Shown: positions 46,005 through 57,498, counted from the stretch's first letter. The stretch is 64,000 nucleotides of DNA from Serratia symbiotica (GCA_024160085.1 JAMDYG010000001.1:1054001-1118000), one strand, 5' to 3'. Numbers and translations are program-made. The notes: a model not told the origin generated them from the sequence alone.

Positions 46005-47876
46005 ATGACTACTGAGTTTGAAATCTCTTTTGCCGATCTGGGGCTATCTGCTCCGATCATTTCTGCCCTGACTAACCTGGGCTATGAAAAACCATCACCG
46101 ATCCAGGCTGAGTGTATTCCTCACCTGTTGAACGGTCGCGATGTGCTGGGCATGGCACAGACCGGTAGTGGTAAAACTGCAGCATTCTCGCTGCCACTAT
46201 TGCATAATCTACAGGCTGACCTGAAGGCACCTCAGATCCTAGTGCTGGCACCAACCCGCGAACTAGCGGTACAGGTTGCTGAAGCTATGACTGATTTCTC
46301 CAAACACATGCATGGTGTGAATGTTGTGGCTCTGTACGGTGGCCAACGTTATGATGTACAGTTGCGCGCTCTGCGTCAGGGGCCACAAATTGTGGTAGGT
46401 ACACCAGGTCGTCTATTGGATCACCTGAAACGAGGCACCTTGAATCTCTCTAATCTGAGCGGCTTGGTATTGGATGAAGCCGATGAAATGTTGCGTATGG
46501 GCTTTATCGAAGACGTAGAAACTATCATGGCTAAGATCCCGGCTGAACATCAGACCGCTCTGTTCTCCGCTACCATGCCAGAGGCGATCCGCCGTATTAC
46601 CCGCCGCTTTATGAAAGATCCACAGGAAGTGCGCATTCAGTATAGTATAACTACCCGTCCAGACATCAGCCAGAGCTATTGGACGGTGCGCGGCATACGT
46701 AAAAACGAAGCGTTGGTACGCTTCCTGGAAGCCGAAGATTTTGACGCAGCGATCATTTTTGTGCGCACCAAAAATGCCACGCTGGAAGTAGCCGAAACGC
46801 TGGAGCGCATTGGTTACAGCAGCGCTGCGCTGAACGGTGATATGAACCAGGCGTTGCGCGAGCAGACCTTGGAACGTCTAAAAGATGGTCGTCTGGACAT
46901 CCTGATCGCCACTGACGTTGCGGCCCGTGGTCTGGATGTTGAACGCATCAGCTTGGTAGTAAACTACGATATCCCGATGGACTCCGAGTCTTATGTTCAC
47001 CGTATTGGCCGTACCGGCCGAGCAGGCCGCGCAGGCCGTGCGCTATTGTTTGTGGAAAACCGTGAACGTCGCCTGCTTCGCAATATTGAACGTACCATGA
47101 AGCTGACTATCCCAGAAGTAGAACTGCCCAACGCAGAACTGCTGGGTGAGCGTCGTCTAGCCAAATTTGCCGCTAAAGTTCAGCAACAACTAGAAAGTCG
47201 CGATCTTGACATGTACCGTGCGCTGTTGGCTAAACTACAGCCGGAAGAAGAGCTGGATATGGAAAACCTGGCTGCCGCATTGCTAAAGATGGCTCAGGGT
47301 GAACGTCCGCTAATTCTGCCGCCGGATCCTATATTCAAGCCACGTCAGCGTCGTGAGTTCAATGATCGTGACGATCGTGGCAATGATCGCCGCCGTAATA
47401 TACGTTCATACAGCCGTGACAGTGACCGTCCGCGCCGTGAACGTCGTGACGTTGGTGAGATGCAACTCTACCGCATTGAAGTGGGTCGTGATGACGGTGT
47501 GGAAGTTCGTCATATCGTTGGCACTATCGCTAACGAAGGTGATATCAGCAGCCGTTACATTGGTAATATCAAGCTGTTTGCTTCCCATTCCACCATCGAA
47601 CTGCCGAAAGGGATGCCGGGCAAGATCCTGAATCACTTCACTCGCACCCGTATCCTGAACAAGCCGATGAATATACAACTACTGGGTGATGCGCAGCCGA
47701 ATGAACGCAGTGGACATGGCCGTCCATTCAACGGCGAACGCCGTGAAGGCGCACCGCGTCATTCTGCTGGTGGTGGAGACCGTCGCAGCGGTAATTTCAA
47801 CCGTGACGGTAAACAAGTACCGCGCCGTGATGACTCAGCGCCTACGGTTTATCGTCGTCGGTTTGGTGATGCATAA
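46005..47876 (+). CDS. deaD: DEAD-box RNA helicase DeaD (CsdA)
   Basis: An intact 623-residue cold-shock helicase acting in 50S assembly and RNA decay. Motif [10 protein letters not shown] (near 47-55), motif [10 protein letters not shown], motif III SAT and motif [13 protein letters not shown] are present. The C-terminal DbpA-type RNA-binding domain and a basic, Arg/Asp-rich tail follow. The ATG at 46005 gives [18 protein letters not shown] as in E. coli. Confidence 0.97.
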   Translation: MTTEFEISFADLGLSAPIISALTNLGYEKPSPIQAECIPHLLNGRDVLGMAQTGSGKTAAFSLPLLHNLQADLKAPQILVLAPTRELAVQVAEAMTDFSKHMHGVNVVALYGGQRYDVQLRALRQGPQIVVGTPGRLLDHLKRGTLNLSNLSGLVLDEADEMLRMGFIEDVETIMAKIPAEHQTALFSATMPEAIRRITRRFMKDPQEVRIQYSITTRPDISQSYWTVRGIRKNEALVRFLEAEDFDAAIIFVRTKNATLEVAETLERIGYSSAALNGDMNQALREQTLERLKDGRLDILIATDVAARGLDVERISLVVNYDIPMDSESYVHRIGRTGRAGRAGRALLFVENRERRLLRNIERTMKLTIPEVELPNAELLGERRLAKFAAKVQQQLESRDLDMYRALLAKLQPEEELDMENLAAALLKMAQGERPLILPPDPIFKPRQRREFNDRDDRGNDRRRNIRSYSRDSDRPRRERRDVGEMQLYRIEVGRDDGVEVRHIVGTIANEGDISSRYIGNIKLFASHSTIELPKGMPGKILNHFTRTRILNKPMNIQLLGDAQPNERSGHGRPFNGERREGAPRHSAGGGDRRSGNFNRDGKQVPRRDDSAPTVYRRRFGDA

Positions 47877-47912
47877 CCGCTGATTTGACCATTCGTGGTC
47901 AGTAGTACAGAG

Positions 47913-47937
47913 AACCAGCTTACGGGCTGGTTTTTTT
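47913..47937 (+). terminator. deaD terminator
   Basis: AACCAGC-TTACG-GGCTGGTT with seven T, 36 bp after the deaD stop. Confidence 0.88.
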
Positions 47938-48073
47938 ATGCAGCGAAATATGAAACGTCAATGGGTTAACAGGCTCGCTGTCATTATTATAAAAAGAGGA
48001 TATATTGTAGCGAATTGAGATGGGAACAAGATTATCCCTATTTACCGCTTACCTTTTGGGAGTTGACATCATA

Positions 48074-49053
48074 ATGAAAAAAAGACGTTATTGACCATGC
48101 TGCTGATGATAGTGGCGATCGCTATGGCGATCCTGTTCCGTGCGCATAATCAGGATGTGCTGCTACAGTATAAAGTTGATGCGCCAGAGGTGATCGTTGC
48201 CTCCAAGGCCAAAGTGCTGGTAGTCGAATGCCTGGTAGAGCGTAGCGACAACGTGAAGGGTGGGCAACTGTTGATCCAGCTTGATATTCCGGAACTGATA
48301 CCGCAATTACGTTCTACACAGGCGACACGCGACAAGGTCAAGGCACAGCTCGAATAATCATCAATGCACGGCACCCGTGAAAAGAGCATCCGCACCGTGC
48401 GTGCCAATTTGGCGCAGGCCTAGGCGCAATACCGTAATGCGCAGAACGATTACAACCGCAACTTGAGCGTGTCCGGTAAAGGCTATATCTCGAAATCTGA
48501 ACTGGAAGGCTCACGCCAGGCGCGTGATACCGCCTTCCAACAAGTACAAGCGGCAAAAGCCAATCTGGATGATGAAGGCATCAACGGCGACCGCATCGAG
48601 CTTCGGCAACAATATACGGCAGCGTTACACGAGGCAGAAGAGAATCTGTTGCAGATCATGATTCAAACTGAAGACCTGCAAGTGAAAGTGCCAGTGAACG
48701 GAGAAGTAAGGCCGATCCCGGCTAAGGTAGGAGAACTGCTGAACGCTGGTAGCCCGTTGCTGACATTGATCCGGGTGCCGAATGCCCCTTACTTCGTGTT
48801 CAATCTACGTGAAGACATCCTAGCCCACGTGCGCAAGGGAGATAAGGTTAAATTTCGGGTGCCAGCGCTGCATAATAAAATGATTGAAACCGAGGTGCGC
48901 TACATCGCGCCATTAGGGGATTACGCTACCAAACGTGCTACCCGTGCCATCGGTGATTTTGATCTGAAAACCTTTAAGGTTCGCCTGTATCCATCACAGC
49001 CAGTGGATGGCTTACGACTAGGGATGAGCAGCTTATGGCAATGGAAAGAGTAA
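48074..49053 (+). pseudogene. HlyD-family membrane fusion protein, decayed
   Basis: Remnant of a periplasmic adaptor (HlyD/EmrA type) of an ABC exporter. The ATG at 48074 starts an MKK run that is out of frame with the signal-anchor MLLMIVAIAMAILF. The first biotinyl-lipoyl half (VERSDNVKGGQLLIQLDIPE) ends at a TAA near 48356; a TAG follows near 48421. The helical and second lipoyl halves (48463-49053) are open: KGYISKSELEGSRQARDTAF, LQVKVPVNGEVRPIPAKVGE. Two ABC-2 permease remnants follow. Confidence 0.75.
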
Positions 49054-50196
49054 AAGATGGCTGGCGCCGCTTCAGCCGTGCGTTTAACAACGAGTGCTGT
49101 ATCGCTTTTCGCAGCCCGGTGGTACACTGGCTGATCTGGATCTTCCCACTGATACTGTTTTGGGCTTATCAGTAGCAACTTTTCCCAAGGCACGCTGATC
49201 GATTTACCGGTGTCGGTGGTAGATAGCGATCACAGCCCGATATCCAAATTACTGGCGCGCTGTCTGGATGCCGGTTCACACGCTCACATCGAGGGGCTTA
49301 CCCCGGTGGGTTGCTAGAGTCGCTTCACCGCCTGCGCAGTGCGAAGGACTATGCGTTGCTGTACATCCCACCGGATTTCGAAGCCAATGCACTGGCGGGA
49401 AAACAACCGAACGTAGTGATGTATTACAACGCGCTATTTTACGGTGCTGGACTGTATTATTCCACTTAGGATTTCAGCGGCTTGATGGCCGAAATCAACG
49501 CCAACACCCGCCGCATTATCGCCGGCGCGATGGGCAAAACGCTGCCACCACTGGCGGATATAACGCTATCCTACGGCAACCTATTCGATGCCAGCGGCAG
49601 CCATATCTATTACCGGCAAGTTCGCCGCCATCATTCACCTGTTGCAGTTGTTCATGGTGATCTGCATGATCTACGTGCTGGCACGTAGCAAATCGTTGCT
49701 GAAAGCTAAACCATTCAGCCTGGCGTTGCTCGGCAAGCTAGCACCTTACACCCTGTGTTTTACTATTCTGCTGATGGTAGAGATTACTACGTTGGTGAGT
49801 ATCTTTGACGCTCGCGTTAGCGGCAACCCACTGTTTATGCTGTTGATCGGTCTCTGCTACGTGACGGCAGCACAGAGCATTGGCCAGCTGCTGTTCACCT
49901 TTACCAGCAGCACCATCATTGCTTACAGCCTGATCGGTATCCTGGCAAGTATCGCCCTGATCTTTTCTAGTATAGCAGTGCCGGAATTGTCGATGCCGTT
50001 GCCAGCGCGGATTATTGCTAATCTTCAACTGTTGACCCATGCGCTATACGCGATGTTCGACGTATTCCTGCGCCAGGTACAGGCCAGTACCATCTTCAGC
50101 ATTTATGCGCTGCTGATGGTTTATCCACTGGTCGACGCACTGTTAGTGCGTAATCGTCTGATGAAGCGGCTGCTTAAGGAAGGGGGATGCGGGATG
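49041..50196 (+). pseudogene. ABC-2 type permease 1, decayed
   Basis: Remnant of an ABC-2-type membrane subunit. It starts MERVKDGWRRFSRAFNNECC at 49041, overlapping the HlyD stop, and encodes a first helix (HWLIWIFPLILFWA) before a TAG. The extracytoplasmic domain is broken over other frames (LIDLPVSVVDSDHSP, then VMYYNALFYGAG). The C-terminal helices lie in an open frame, 49588-50223 (LAPYTLCFTILLMVEITTLV). No ATPase gene is seen nearby. Substrate unknown. Confidence 0.7.
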
Positions 50197-51322
50197 AAAC
50201 TCTATTGGCAAACTTTCGTCTAGGTATTGCTCATCAACATGTTGGAGCAGCCAGTGTAGCTGGCGTTGATCCTGTCATTGTGCATCATGAGCATGGTGTA
50301 TACCAACCGCATGGTATGTAATTTGCCGGTGGAGGTGATTGATCAGGATCACACCACTTCCAGCCGCCAACTGATCCGTCAGCTGAACGCCACGGCCAAG
50401 ATCGCCATTGAAACCTACGACATCCTGGAGCAGGAGGCGCAGCGTGACCTCGGTTGGCGCAAACTGTTTGCAGTGATCATCATGCCAGTGGATCTCGAGA
50501 AGAAGATCCTGCACAGTGAGAATATCGTAGTGCCGATGTATGGCGATGCCACCAACTGGTTGGCTAACAGCTAGATCCAGCATGACGTGATGGTGGCCTA
50601 CTAGCAATTGCTGACTGAGTACAACAATGGGCTACTGCTACGAAGCGGCTTTAGCGAACGCCAGGAACGGGTAATCCTGACGCCGATACGATGGCAGACG
50701 CTGGAGATATTCAACCCTGGTATTAGCTTTGCGGCGATCATCTTCCCCGGCCTGCTGGTAATGCTATTGCAACACTTGTTGTTGATCGCCGCCTGCATCC
50801 GTGTCAACATGGCAATGAAAAGCATGTACGGTGGCAAAGCGCTGTTTGCTACGAGCTTGGGCGGGGATGACAGCATTGTTGCCGATCTGGTTGTTCCTAT
50901 CGATTGTGCTGTTTGTATTGTGGCCGTGTGGGCTGAGTTACCGCCAGACGGCAAACATTACAGAAATCCTACTGCTGACTTTCCCGTTCCTGCTGGTAGT
51001 GCTGGGGCTAGGCAAACTGATGACTGAGTGCCTGCGTAGCATCTAGATAATCTACCTGAAGTTGGCGTTTATCACCCCGCCGATATTCTATCTGTCGGGC
51101 ACGATCTGGCCGTTGCAAGCGATGCCTGGCTGAGTACGAGTCATTTCTTACTGTATCCCCTCCACCTGGGCCACCAAGACGATCGCCGGGGTTAATCAGA
51201 TGGGTCTGTCGCTGAACGAAGTGTAGGACATTGTGGTGATACTGCTGGTGATGGGGATGATCTACACCTTATTGGGTGCTTACGTGGGTTTTGTGCGCAC
51301 GTTTTTAACTGGCAAACGCTAA
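50194..51322 (+). pseudogene. ABC-2 type permease 2, decayed
   Basis: A paralogue of the preceding permease. It starts MKLYWQTFV at 50194, then a TAG; further TAGs occur near 50257, 50572 and 50602. It retains LALILSLCIMSMVYTNRMVC, PVEVIDQDHTTSSRQLIRQL and later GISFAAIIFPGLLVMLLQHL. After frameshifts it ends near a TAA at 51320. Together with the two preceding genes it formed an HlyD-permease-permease exporter of the YhhJ/YbhSR kind. Confidence 0.7.
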
Positions 51323-51499
51323 TCTAGAAGATAATTTTAATGAAAATGCAGCGAACAGATTTGGGTTTGAGGCAGCGTCTGGCGTAAGGGTAAACGTAAT
51401 GGTGAAATGCAGTATTTAATGATATAAGCAGCCGAGGCTGCGCATCAATGAGGCAAAATAGTCCTATTATATATTAAAATAGTCAATGACTGTGTGCGA

Positions 51500-52004
51500 G
51501 CTTGCACTGTACACCACGGGCCGCCGCTGCTGTTCCTACTGCTAGATTCACCCCATTTTCTCTCCAACGCCAGCTTCTAGAACAGTTGCTGGGTTGGCCG
51601 TTCCGCCACCAGGCATTAGCGGAGGATGAACCGGAATATCTCATATCACGTTGGTTAAAGTTCAAATTTCGTGATCTGGCACTACACTAGTTTATGATGG
51701 TTGAAAACGAAAAATGGGTGGTCAGTCAGCACGCCGAAGCGGACGTCAGTTTCAGTGACGACGCCAAAAATCTGATTCTGAACGCAGTGCGTAAGCAAGA
51801 TCCAGATACGCTGCTTTTTCAGCATCGGTTACAGATTGAAGGGGATACTGAATTGGGTCTATATGTAAAAATCTGATGGAAGTTATTAAGCAGGAGAGCG
51901 TACCTGCACCGCTGTGCATGCATCTGTTGAAACTGGCTGATTTTGTTAAAGCAGGGCTGCAAGAGGGCACGGTGCAATCTTCCCGTGTGTTGATATCATG
52001 CTGA
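51500..52004 (+). pseudogene. ubiT: Ubiquinone accessory protein UbiT (YhbT), decayed
   Basis: Remnant of the SCP2-domain protein UbiT, needed for O2-independent ubiquinone synthesis with UbiU and UbiV. The 5' part is scrambled: FTPFSLQRQLLEQLLGWPFR in one frame near 51550-51610, stops after it. A clear block follows, WVVSQHAEADVSFSDDAKNL and ADTLLF-like DPDTLLFQHRLQIEGDTELG, then a shift and APLCMHLLKLADFVKAGLQE to a TGA overlapping the yhbS start. The ubiU and ubiV genes expected upstream are absent. Confidence 0.8.
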
Positions 52005-52503
52005 TTCGTGTAGAGATCCCGGTAGATACGGTAGGCATCGACGTCCTGCTGCACCGCATTTTTGGCCGCGATGACGAGGCCGATCTGGTGCAGAAACTGC
52101 GTGAAGCTGGCCTGCTTAAGTTGGGCATTGTTGCCACCGATAATAAAGGCGGCATTGTATATTACGCTGCTTTCAGCTAGGTCAATGTAGCCGGAGAAGA
52201 TAGGCAGTGGGTGGGGTTGGCACCGTTAGTGGTAGATGAAAGCTTGCGCCGTCAAGGATTGGGTGAAAAGCTGATCTATGAAGGCTTGGATGCGCTCAAT
52301 GAATTCAGCTATGCCGCTGTGGTAGTTACTGGGCGATCTAGCCTATTATAGACGCTTTGGTTTTAAACTGGCCGCCGCCCATGGTTTGCATTGCCGCTGG
52401 TCAGGGGCTGAAACGGCGTTCCAGGTTTACCCGTTGGTTAGAAGAAGCCCTAAGTGGCGTTAACGGTGTAGTCGAGTACTCAGAACCGTTTAATCGGTTG
52501 TAA
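51998..52503 (+). pseudogene. yhbS: GNAT acetyltransferase YhbS, decayed
   Basis: Remnant of the GNAT-fold protein YhbS (about 167 residues). The ATG at 51998 gives MLIRVEIPVDTVGIDVLLHR, then AGLLKLGIVATDNKG and a TAG near 52178. The same frame continues WVGLAPLVVDESLRRQGLGE, the acetyl-CoA-binding R/QxxGxG region, before a shift near 52330. The end is VVEYSEPFNRL-TAA at 52501-52503. Overlaps ubiT by the usual ATG-TGA arrangement. Confidence 0.85.
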
Positions 52504-52549
52504 TCACCGACAGCAAATACCCCAATGAGAGAGTTGGCTGACTGATCAA

Positions 52550-52794
52550 CCCCTTTTTTTGCGTTTTGCTTAACTATTTGATTCTATATTCCAGCTTCAG
52601 CGCCATCGAATGATCCGCGACTTGGCAGTGAAACGCCATGGTCAATTTCCCCCTTTCCCCGTAGTACCTTGGCACCTTTGCCCGCCTGATGTTGCGCCAA
52701 CCGCCGGGCTATATCGGTAGTAATACTGGTATACAGCATACCGCTTAGTAGACTACAGCATGTAGAGGTGCCAGATAGGGGTTACCATAATCAT
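52550..52794 (-). pseudogene. yhbQ: GIY-YIG protein YhbQ, decayed
   Basis: Remnant of the small GIY-YIG-domain protein YhbQ (about 100 residues). On the minus strand: TPIWHLYML near the start, a stop, then in another frame [20 protein letters not shown] and [10 protein letters not shown], followed by a further shift and a degraded end. Convergent with yhbS, as in E. coli. Confidence 0.75.
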
Positions 52795-53049
52795 TTCTTT
52801 GAATAAATCTGAGTAGTACTACAGGCAATAAGATATAGTCGGGAAACCTATTTTTTACTGGATGTTTTTAATATATTTATTTTTATTAAGATTAACCATG
52901 CCATTAAAAAATCCTTTTTAGAGAACTAAGCATTCTTCTATAAAGAAATGAGTTGATTAATATTAATATTCAATAATGTACTGCCGTACAGGTAACCTAG
53001 AATTTGCATAAAAAAAGATCAGAATAAGCTTTTCCCCGGTACTACATGA
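52795..53049. other. AT-rich spacer with no gene seen
   Basis: Low-GC sequence without a coding frame or recognisable RNA between the yhbQ remnant and the tail-fibre-like remnant. Confidence 0.5.
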
Positions 53050-53079
53050 AAATATATTGGCAAGAACAAGACAATACGC

Positions 53080-53420
53080 TTTGCCGCCACAAACGGAACC
53101 GATGTTATAACGACTGGCGTCTCTGATTCGGTAACGCTTTCAGTTAATAATCTGTTTGCACATAGTCCTTATTTTTCTGCAAATATTAGTGTAAGTAAAT
53201 GAACGAATCCGGTGACCCTACCCATATAGCGGGAGTGTAGCTACGCCAGGAAGACGGTATGGTTTGTTAGTATAGGGAATGCTGCATACGGTTTGAACTG
53301 GTCATCGAATATTGGTACGCATGCCCATACCGTCTACATTGATGCACGCGAATACCAGGTTGGCATAAGCGCACTCTGTATCAGTAACTACAGCAAGTAC
53401 GGGTTCTAGTTTTGCATTTT
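53080..53420 (+). pseudogene. Possible phage tail-fibre-type remnant
   Basis: One frame reads VITTGVSDSVTLSVNNLFAH and, after stops, NWSSNIGTHAHTVYIDA. The GxHxHTV-I pattern and the Ser/Thr/Asn-rich beta composition resemble the histidine-rich C-termini of phage tail fibres. The match is weak and the region is full of stops. It could equally be another surface protein. Confidence 0.3.
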
Positions 53421-53488
53421 CTGTGATCAACCCATATGTAAAACTCATGGGTTGATATAGAAGTGCCTAGAGCAGTAAATGATCTGTA

Positions 53489-54260
53489 TTACTTTGCTAA
53501 AGCTGAACTAAACCACCTAAACCACCACAGGGGTTTCCATAATCTTTTCTTTTTATAACTGGGAGGGGTAAGTTGAAACTCAGCCACTTTCTCCCACTTA
53601 AAGTTTAGAAACAATCTGCTATGTCCATGCTCGAACCCATAGTCATATTTTATTTTTAATTTTTTAAGTCTATAATAGTATTTCTAGAAAAATCTCTGAC
53701 AAGATTATGATAGTAGCTATTATCTCTATCTAGCTCTCTCGTAGCAAACAAACTTCTTAGAGAGATAACGTTGGCGTGAACCGTGATATTTATGAAATTT
53801 AACAAATCGGTAATCCTCACCACCATATCCTCCTGAGTACTTTTCATCATAACCAAAGAAGCGTATAAAGCAGATGTGATATATAAAGAAAAGATTTGAG
53901 TGACCTTTGTATATCTTACCCGTACTATCTTTTCTGTAAATTTTGAATAAATATCGCCATGGATTGTTTTTTAACTAAGTGCTTTAGCGTTTCTTCCGGT
54001 AAAATATGGTCTAAATCTGTAATAATAATTTTGCCGGATTTAGCATGTGTAACACCAAGATTTCTTGCGCCTCCCTAATTCCAGGGTATATTGTCAGTAA
54101 TTCTTAGCCATGTAATATTCAAATTATAGTTTTCGATTTCATATTTAACAGATGAACAATCATCAACGATGATAAACTGTATTTTGCTAATAATATCAAA
54201 AGAGTATGACTCACATACCTTTAGTAGATCAGTTAAGGAATTGATATTCCCCTGATCTCA
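53489..54260 (-). pseudogene. Family 2-type glycosyltransferase, decayed
   Basis: Remnant of a GT-A fold glycosyltransferase. Minus strand: NSLTDLLKVCES, then IQFIIVDDCSSVKYEIENYN (the nucleotide-binding DD region), GGARNLGVTHAKSGKIIITD and a DxD-like LDHI. After shifts comes the acceptor-side block GYDEKYSGGYGGEDYRF, the GGEDxxF type motif of galactosyltransferase C-terminal domains, then HGSRQRYL. The final frame ends WFSSALAK-TAA at 53489. The first strand (IIIPxYN) is missing, stops and shifts are many, and the region is AT-rich relative to its neighbours, which suggests transfer. Acceptor unknown. Confidence 0.65.
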
Positions 54261-54514
54261 AAAAATGGGTTATATATGAAAGTTCTATGTGCTATTTATC
54301 GAAACAATAATTCATATGATTGTTCTTATCCATTTATTTATCTAAAAATACAATCTAACTATAGATTTTACCCAAGAATATCCCGCACTATCTACAGCGA
54401 GGCTTTAAGTTTTTCTCACCCAATCATTTTATCACCCGCCATACGGGATAAGAAGCTTTACGTTTCCACTGTATGAACCACCCCGGTTTTTTGGAAAGTT
54501 TCTAGCCCAGAAAC
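54261..54514. other. Spacer with no gene seen
   Basis: AT-rich; a 66-codon plus-strand frame is open here (54276-54476) but has no family resemblance and an unusual composition. Treated as chance. Confidence 0.4.
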
Positions 54515-54690
54515 TCAGATTGCCAGATCCTTGTTTGCGATGGAAGCATTATAGGCCTTTTCTATTTCCATCAGTGGGATATGGCCAAGTGGCTCCAATA
54601 ACCGACAGTTATTGTACCAGACAACCCATTTCAGTGTGACCAGTTCTACTACTTCTGCCCAGCTTTTCGGTGTACCACTACAATTACCTA
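54515..54690 (-). mobile_element. IS3-family OrfB, C-terminal scrap
   Basis: Minus strand: SWAEVVELVTLKWVVWYNNC, then RLLEPLGHIPLMEIEKAYNA and a TGA. This is the last part of an IS3-type DDE transposase (the WYNxxR-LG-xxPxxxE-xY motif). The rest of the element is gone. Confidence 0.75.
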
Positions 54691-54730
54691 TTTTTGATAT
54701 GTTCTTCCTAACAATATAGACAGGAAGAAT

Positions 54731-54870
54731 GATGAATTATAAAGAAACTTAAGGCACTTATTGCCCAGCTGGCTAAAGGGCTTAAAACCAGCGCAGTTCT
54801 TAAGCCATTTTCTCGCATATTAGCTACGCCCACTGTCGAAACGGCTAGAGCGTTCAGATCCTTTAGCAAG
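54731..54870 (+). mobile_element. IS256-family transposase, N-terminal scrap
   Basis: Plus strand: MNYKE, a one-base shift, then KALIAQLAKGLKTSAVLKPF and SRILATPTVETARA. It matches the N-terminus of IS256/IS285-type Mutator transposases (xLAKGLKTxxDLxxFSRxLxKxTVETALxAE). It ends after about 45 codons. Confidence 0.65.
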
Positions 54871-54949
54871 TGGAGGGGGGAGCTTTGACAATGCTCCTGC
54901 TTATCGTTTTAATCAGAGCTACCCCTATTGACTATTGATTTCATAAGCC

Positions 54950-55537
54950 ATGCTGAGAAAAATCATCGCTATTGCCAGCCTGTTAGTGGCGAACGCCAGT
55001 GTTTGGGCTAATCCACCAGATGCCATCGCCACATCACCCACTGCGCCCTACCTGTTAGCAGGAGCGCCGACCTTCGATTTAACGATGGTGACATTCCGCG
55101 AAAAGTATAATCGCGACAACACGATGTTGCCAATTGGCGAGTTTCATACCATCGCCGCAGCAGAAGACGACTCGCCGCTGTTGACCCGTGCCGCCAGCAA
55201 ACTTAATGAAAATCTCTATACCTCCACCGCGTTGGAAAAGGGTACTGGCAAGATCAAGACGTTGCAGATCACCTATTTGCCGTTACAACAGAGCGGCGAG
55301 GACAAGGCGGCACGCGCTATTGCTATCAGTTATATGTCCGCACTGATGCGCCAGTTTGAACCGGCGCTGACGGTAGGGCAGAGTCAAGGTAAAGTGACCA
55401 GCTTGTTAGTGAAGGGCAAAGGTTCGCGTTTTTATCAACAGCAGGTTGGTGTCATTCGCTATGTGGTATCGGACAATGGCGATAAAGGGGTAACATTCGC
55501 GGTTGAACCGGTTAAGTTAGCGCTATCCACGCCTTGA
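54950..55537 (+). CDS. yiiQ: Exported protein YiiQ (DUF1454)
   Basis: An intact 195-residue protein of the YiiQ family (199 in E. coli), function unknown. The signal peptide is MLRKIIAIASLLVANASVWA, with cleavage after Ala20. The mature part contains APYLLAGAPTFDLTMVTFRE. It lies beside tpiA, as in E. coli, and both read the same way. A putative gene kept intact in a degrading genome suggests that it matters or that loss is pending. Confidence 0.88.
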   Translation: MLRKIIAIASLLVANASVWANPPDAIATSPTAPYLLAGAPTFDLTMVTFREKYNRDNTMLPIGEFHTIAAAEDDSPLLTRAASKLNENLYTSTALEKGTGKIKTLQITYLPLQQSGEDKAARAIAISYMSALMRQFEPALTVGQSQGKVTSLLVKGKGSRFYQQQVGVIRYVVSDNGDKGVTFAVEPVKLALSTP

Positions 55538-55662
55538 TAGCAGGGTATTTAGTGGCGAAAGATAAGCATTTGTGCTTAATCATCTCTATACTACTGGGCA
55601 GGTAAACTGCCAGTTCGGCAGTTATCATTTCTATTTTTTGTTCCCTTGTTGGAGGAAAAAAC

Positions 55663-56430
55663 ATGCGTCATCCATTAGTTATGGGTAACTGGAAGCTCAA
55701 AGGCAGCACCCATATGGTCAGTGAGCTGATCGCAGGCTTGCGCAATGCGTTGAGCCGTGTTGACGGTTGTGGTGTTGCTATCGCTCCGCCGGTTATGTAC
55801 CTGGATCAGGCCAGACACGCACTGGCTGGTAGCTGTATCGCTTTGGGGGCACAAAATGTGGACATCAACTTGTCCGGTGCTTTCACCGGGGAAATTTCCG
55901 CCAATATGCTGAGAGACGTTGGTGCTCAGTACATCATCATTGGCCATTCTGAGCGTCGCACCTACCACAAAGAAACCGACAGAGCGATCTCCGAGAAATT
56001 TGCCGTGCTGAAGGAAGCGGGTCTGATCCCGGTACTGTGCATTGGTGAAACCGAAGCGGAAAACGAAGAGGGTAAAACCGAAGAAGTTTGCGCTCGTCAG
56101 ATTGATGCCGTAATAAAAACCCTAGGCGCTCCAGCTATGAAAGGTGCTGTGATCGCTTATGAACCCGTGTGGGCCATCGGTACTGGCAAGTCTGCCACCC
56201 CAGCACAGGCTCAGGCAGTGCACAAATTTATCCGCGATCACATTGCCAAGCACGATACGGCCATCGCTGCTGAAGTGATCATTCAGTACGGGGGGTCTGT
56301 CAACGATAAGAATGCCACAGAGCTGTTTGCTCAACCGGATATCGATGGCGCGTTGGTTGGTGGTGCATCGTTGAAAGCCGATGCTTTCGCTGCGATCGTC
56401 AAAGCCGCCTCCGCAGCGAAAAAATCCTGA
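55663..56430 (+). CDS. tpiA: Triosephosphate isomerase
   Basis: An intact 255-residue TIM-barrel enzyme interconverting DHAP and GAP. Catalytic residues are in GNWKLKGS (Lys12-type), [13 protein letters not shown] (His) and [20 protein letters not shown] (Glu), and the phosphate loop is GGSVND and [15 protein letters not shown] precedes the ATG. It is paired with intact pfkA nearby, so glycolysis is retained. Confidence 0.98.
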   Translation: MRHPLVMGNWKLKGSTHMVSELIAGLRNALSRVDGCGVAIAPPVMYLDQARHALAGSCIALGAQNVDINLSGAFTGEISANMLRDVGAQYIIIGHSERRTYHKETDRAISEKFAVLKEAGLIPVLCIGETEAENEEGKTEEVCARQIDAVIKTLGAPAMKGAVIAYEPVWAIGTGKSATPAQAQAVHKFIRDHIAKHDTAIAAEVIIQYGGSVNDKNATELFAQPDIDGALVGGASLKADAFAAIVKAASAAKKS

Positions 56431-56447
56431 TTTTATTCAGTTTGGCG

Positions 56448-56475
56448 AAAGCCCCACGGATTACCGGGGGGCTTT
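56448..56475. terminator. Convergent tpiA/sbp terminator
   Basis: AAAGCCCC-loop-GGGGCTTT between the convergent tpiA and sbp remnant. Confidence 0.78.
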
Positions 56476-56482
56476 ATCGCTG

Positions 56483-57498
56483 CTAGATAGGGATCCAGCG
56501 CTTGCTGATTTCGTCAAACACGCCACCGGTCGCGAAGTGCACCTTTGCGCTTCACCCCAGCCGCCAAAGGCCTCGTCCACTGTGAACAGGGTTAGTTTTG
56601 GGAACCGAGCGTCAAATTTGGCTGCTACGGCCGCATTACGTGGGCGGTAGTAGTTCTTTGCGGCGATGGTATGCCCCTCCAGCGTATGATAGATATTTCA
56701 GGTAAGCTGTAGCTACATCGCTGGTGCCGCGTTTGTCCACCACTTTGTCTACTACTGCTACGGTGGGTTCAGCGAAAATGGATTTACTTGGGATAATAAT
56801 TTCGAACCTATCTTTTTACCCAGCCCTTTTTCCGCCAGCAGCGCTTCGTTTTACCAAGCGATCAGCACATCACCAATACCGCGTTCAGCGAAGGTATGGG
56901 TAGCACCGCATGCGCTAGGATCCAGTACCTCAACGTTGCCATATAAGTTTTTAACGAAATCCTGCTCTTTAGCTTAATCATTGTTATTGTGGTATAGCGC
57001 ATAGCCCAGGGACGCCAGGTAATTCCAGCGTGCACTGCCGGAGGTTTTCGGGTTTGGCGTAATCACCTAGACGCCGGGTTTGACCAAATCCGGCCAGTTG
57101 TGAATTTGCTTCGGGTTACCCTTGTGTACTATAAAACCACGATGGTTTAGGTGTAAGGTGCTAAGTTGTCCGGCAGACGTTTGATCCACGCTTTATCGAT
57201 ACTCCCGCGTTCGGCAATAGCGTCCACGTCATAAGCCAGCGCTAGTGTCACCACATCGGCCTCAATGCCGTTAATAACAGAGGTTGCCTGCTTGCCGTAG
57301 CCACCGTACGAATGGCGCACATCCTGACTTTACTTTGTCGCCGGTCTGTTGCTGCCAGTATTTGCTAAAAAACGCGGTGTCATATTCTTGATATAACTCG
57401 CGCGTTGGATCGTATGAAACGTTTAGCAGTTGGATCTCTTGTGCCATGGTGCCAAACGCCAACAGCACCGATGTTAAACCTACACTCCATTTGCGCAT
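56483..57498 (-). pseudogene. sbp: Periplasmic sulfate-binding protein Sbp, decayed
   Basis: Remnant of Sbp (about 329 residues), the solute-binding subunit for sulfate import. The ATG at 57496-57498 starts the signal peptide MRKWSVGLTSVLLAFGTMA; the mature start IQLLNVSYDPTRELYQEYD is typical. A shift follows at SGCAPFVR, where SGGS is expected, and other frames with stops cover the rest. The end reads VFDEISKRWIPI-TAG. Order pfkA-sbp-tpiA is as in E. coli, except that cdh is missing. Confidence 0.9.

Noticed and set aside
47353-47631. Alternative frames at the deaD 3' end.
   Set aside because: They mirror the repetitive CGTGAC-rich coding of the basic DeaD tail.
54276-54476. A 66-codon plus-strand frame as a real gene.
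   Set aside because: It has no ribosome site, an odd composition and no family resemblance, and it lies upstream of the minus-strand glycosyltransferase remnant.
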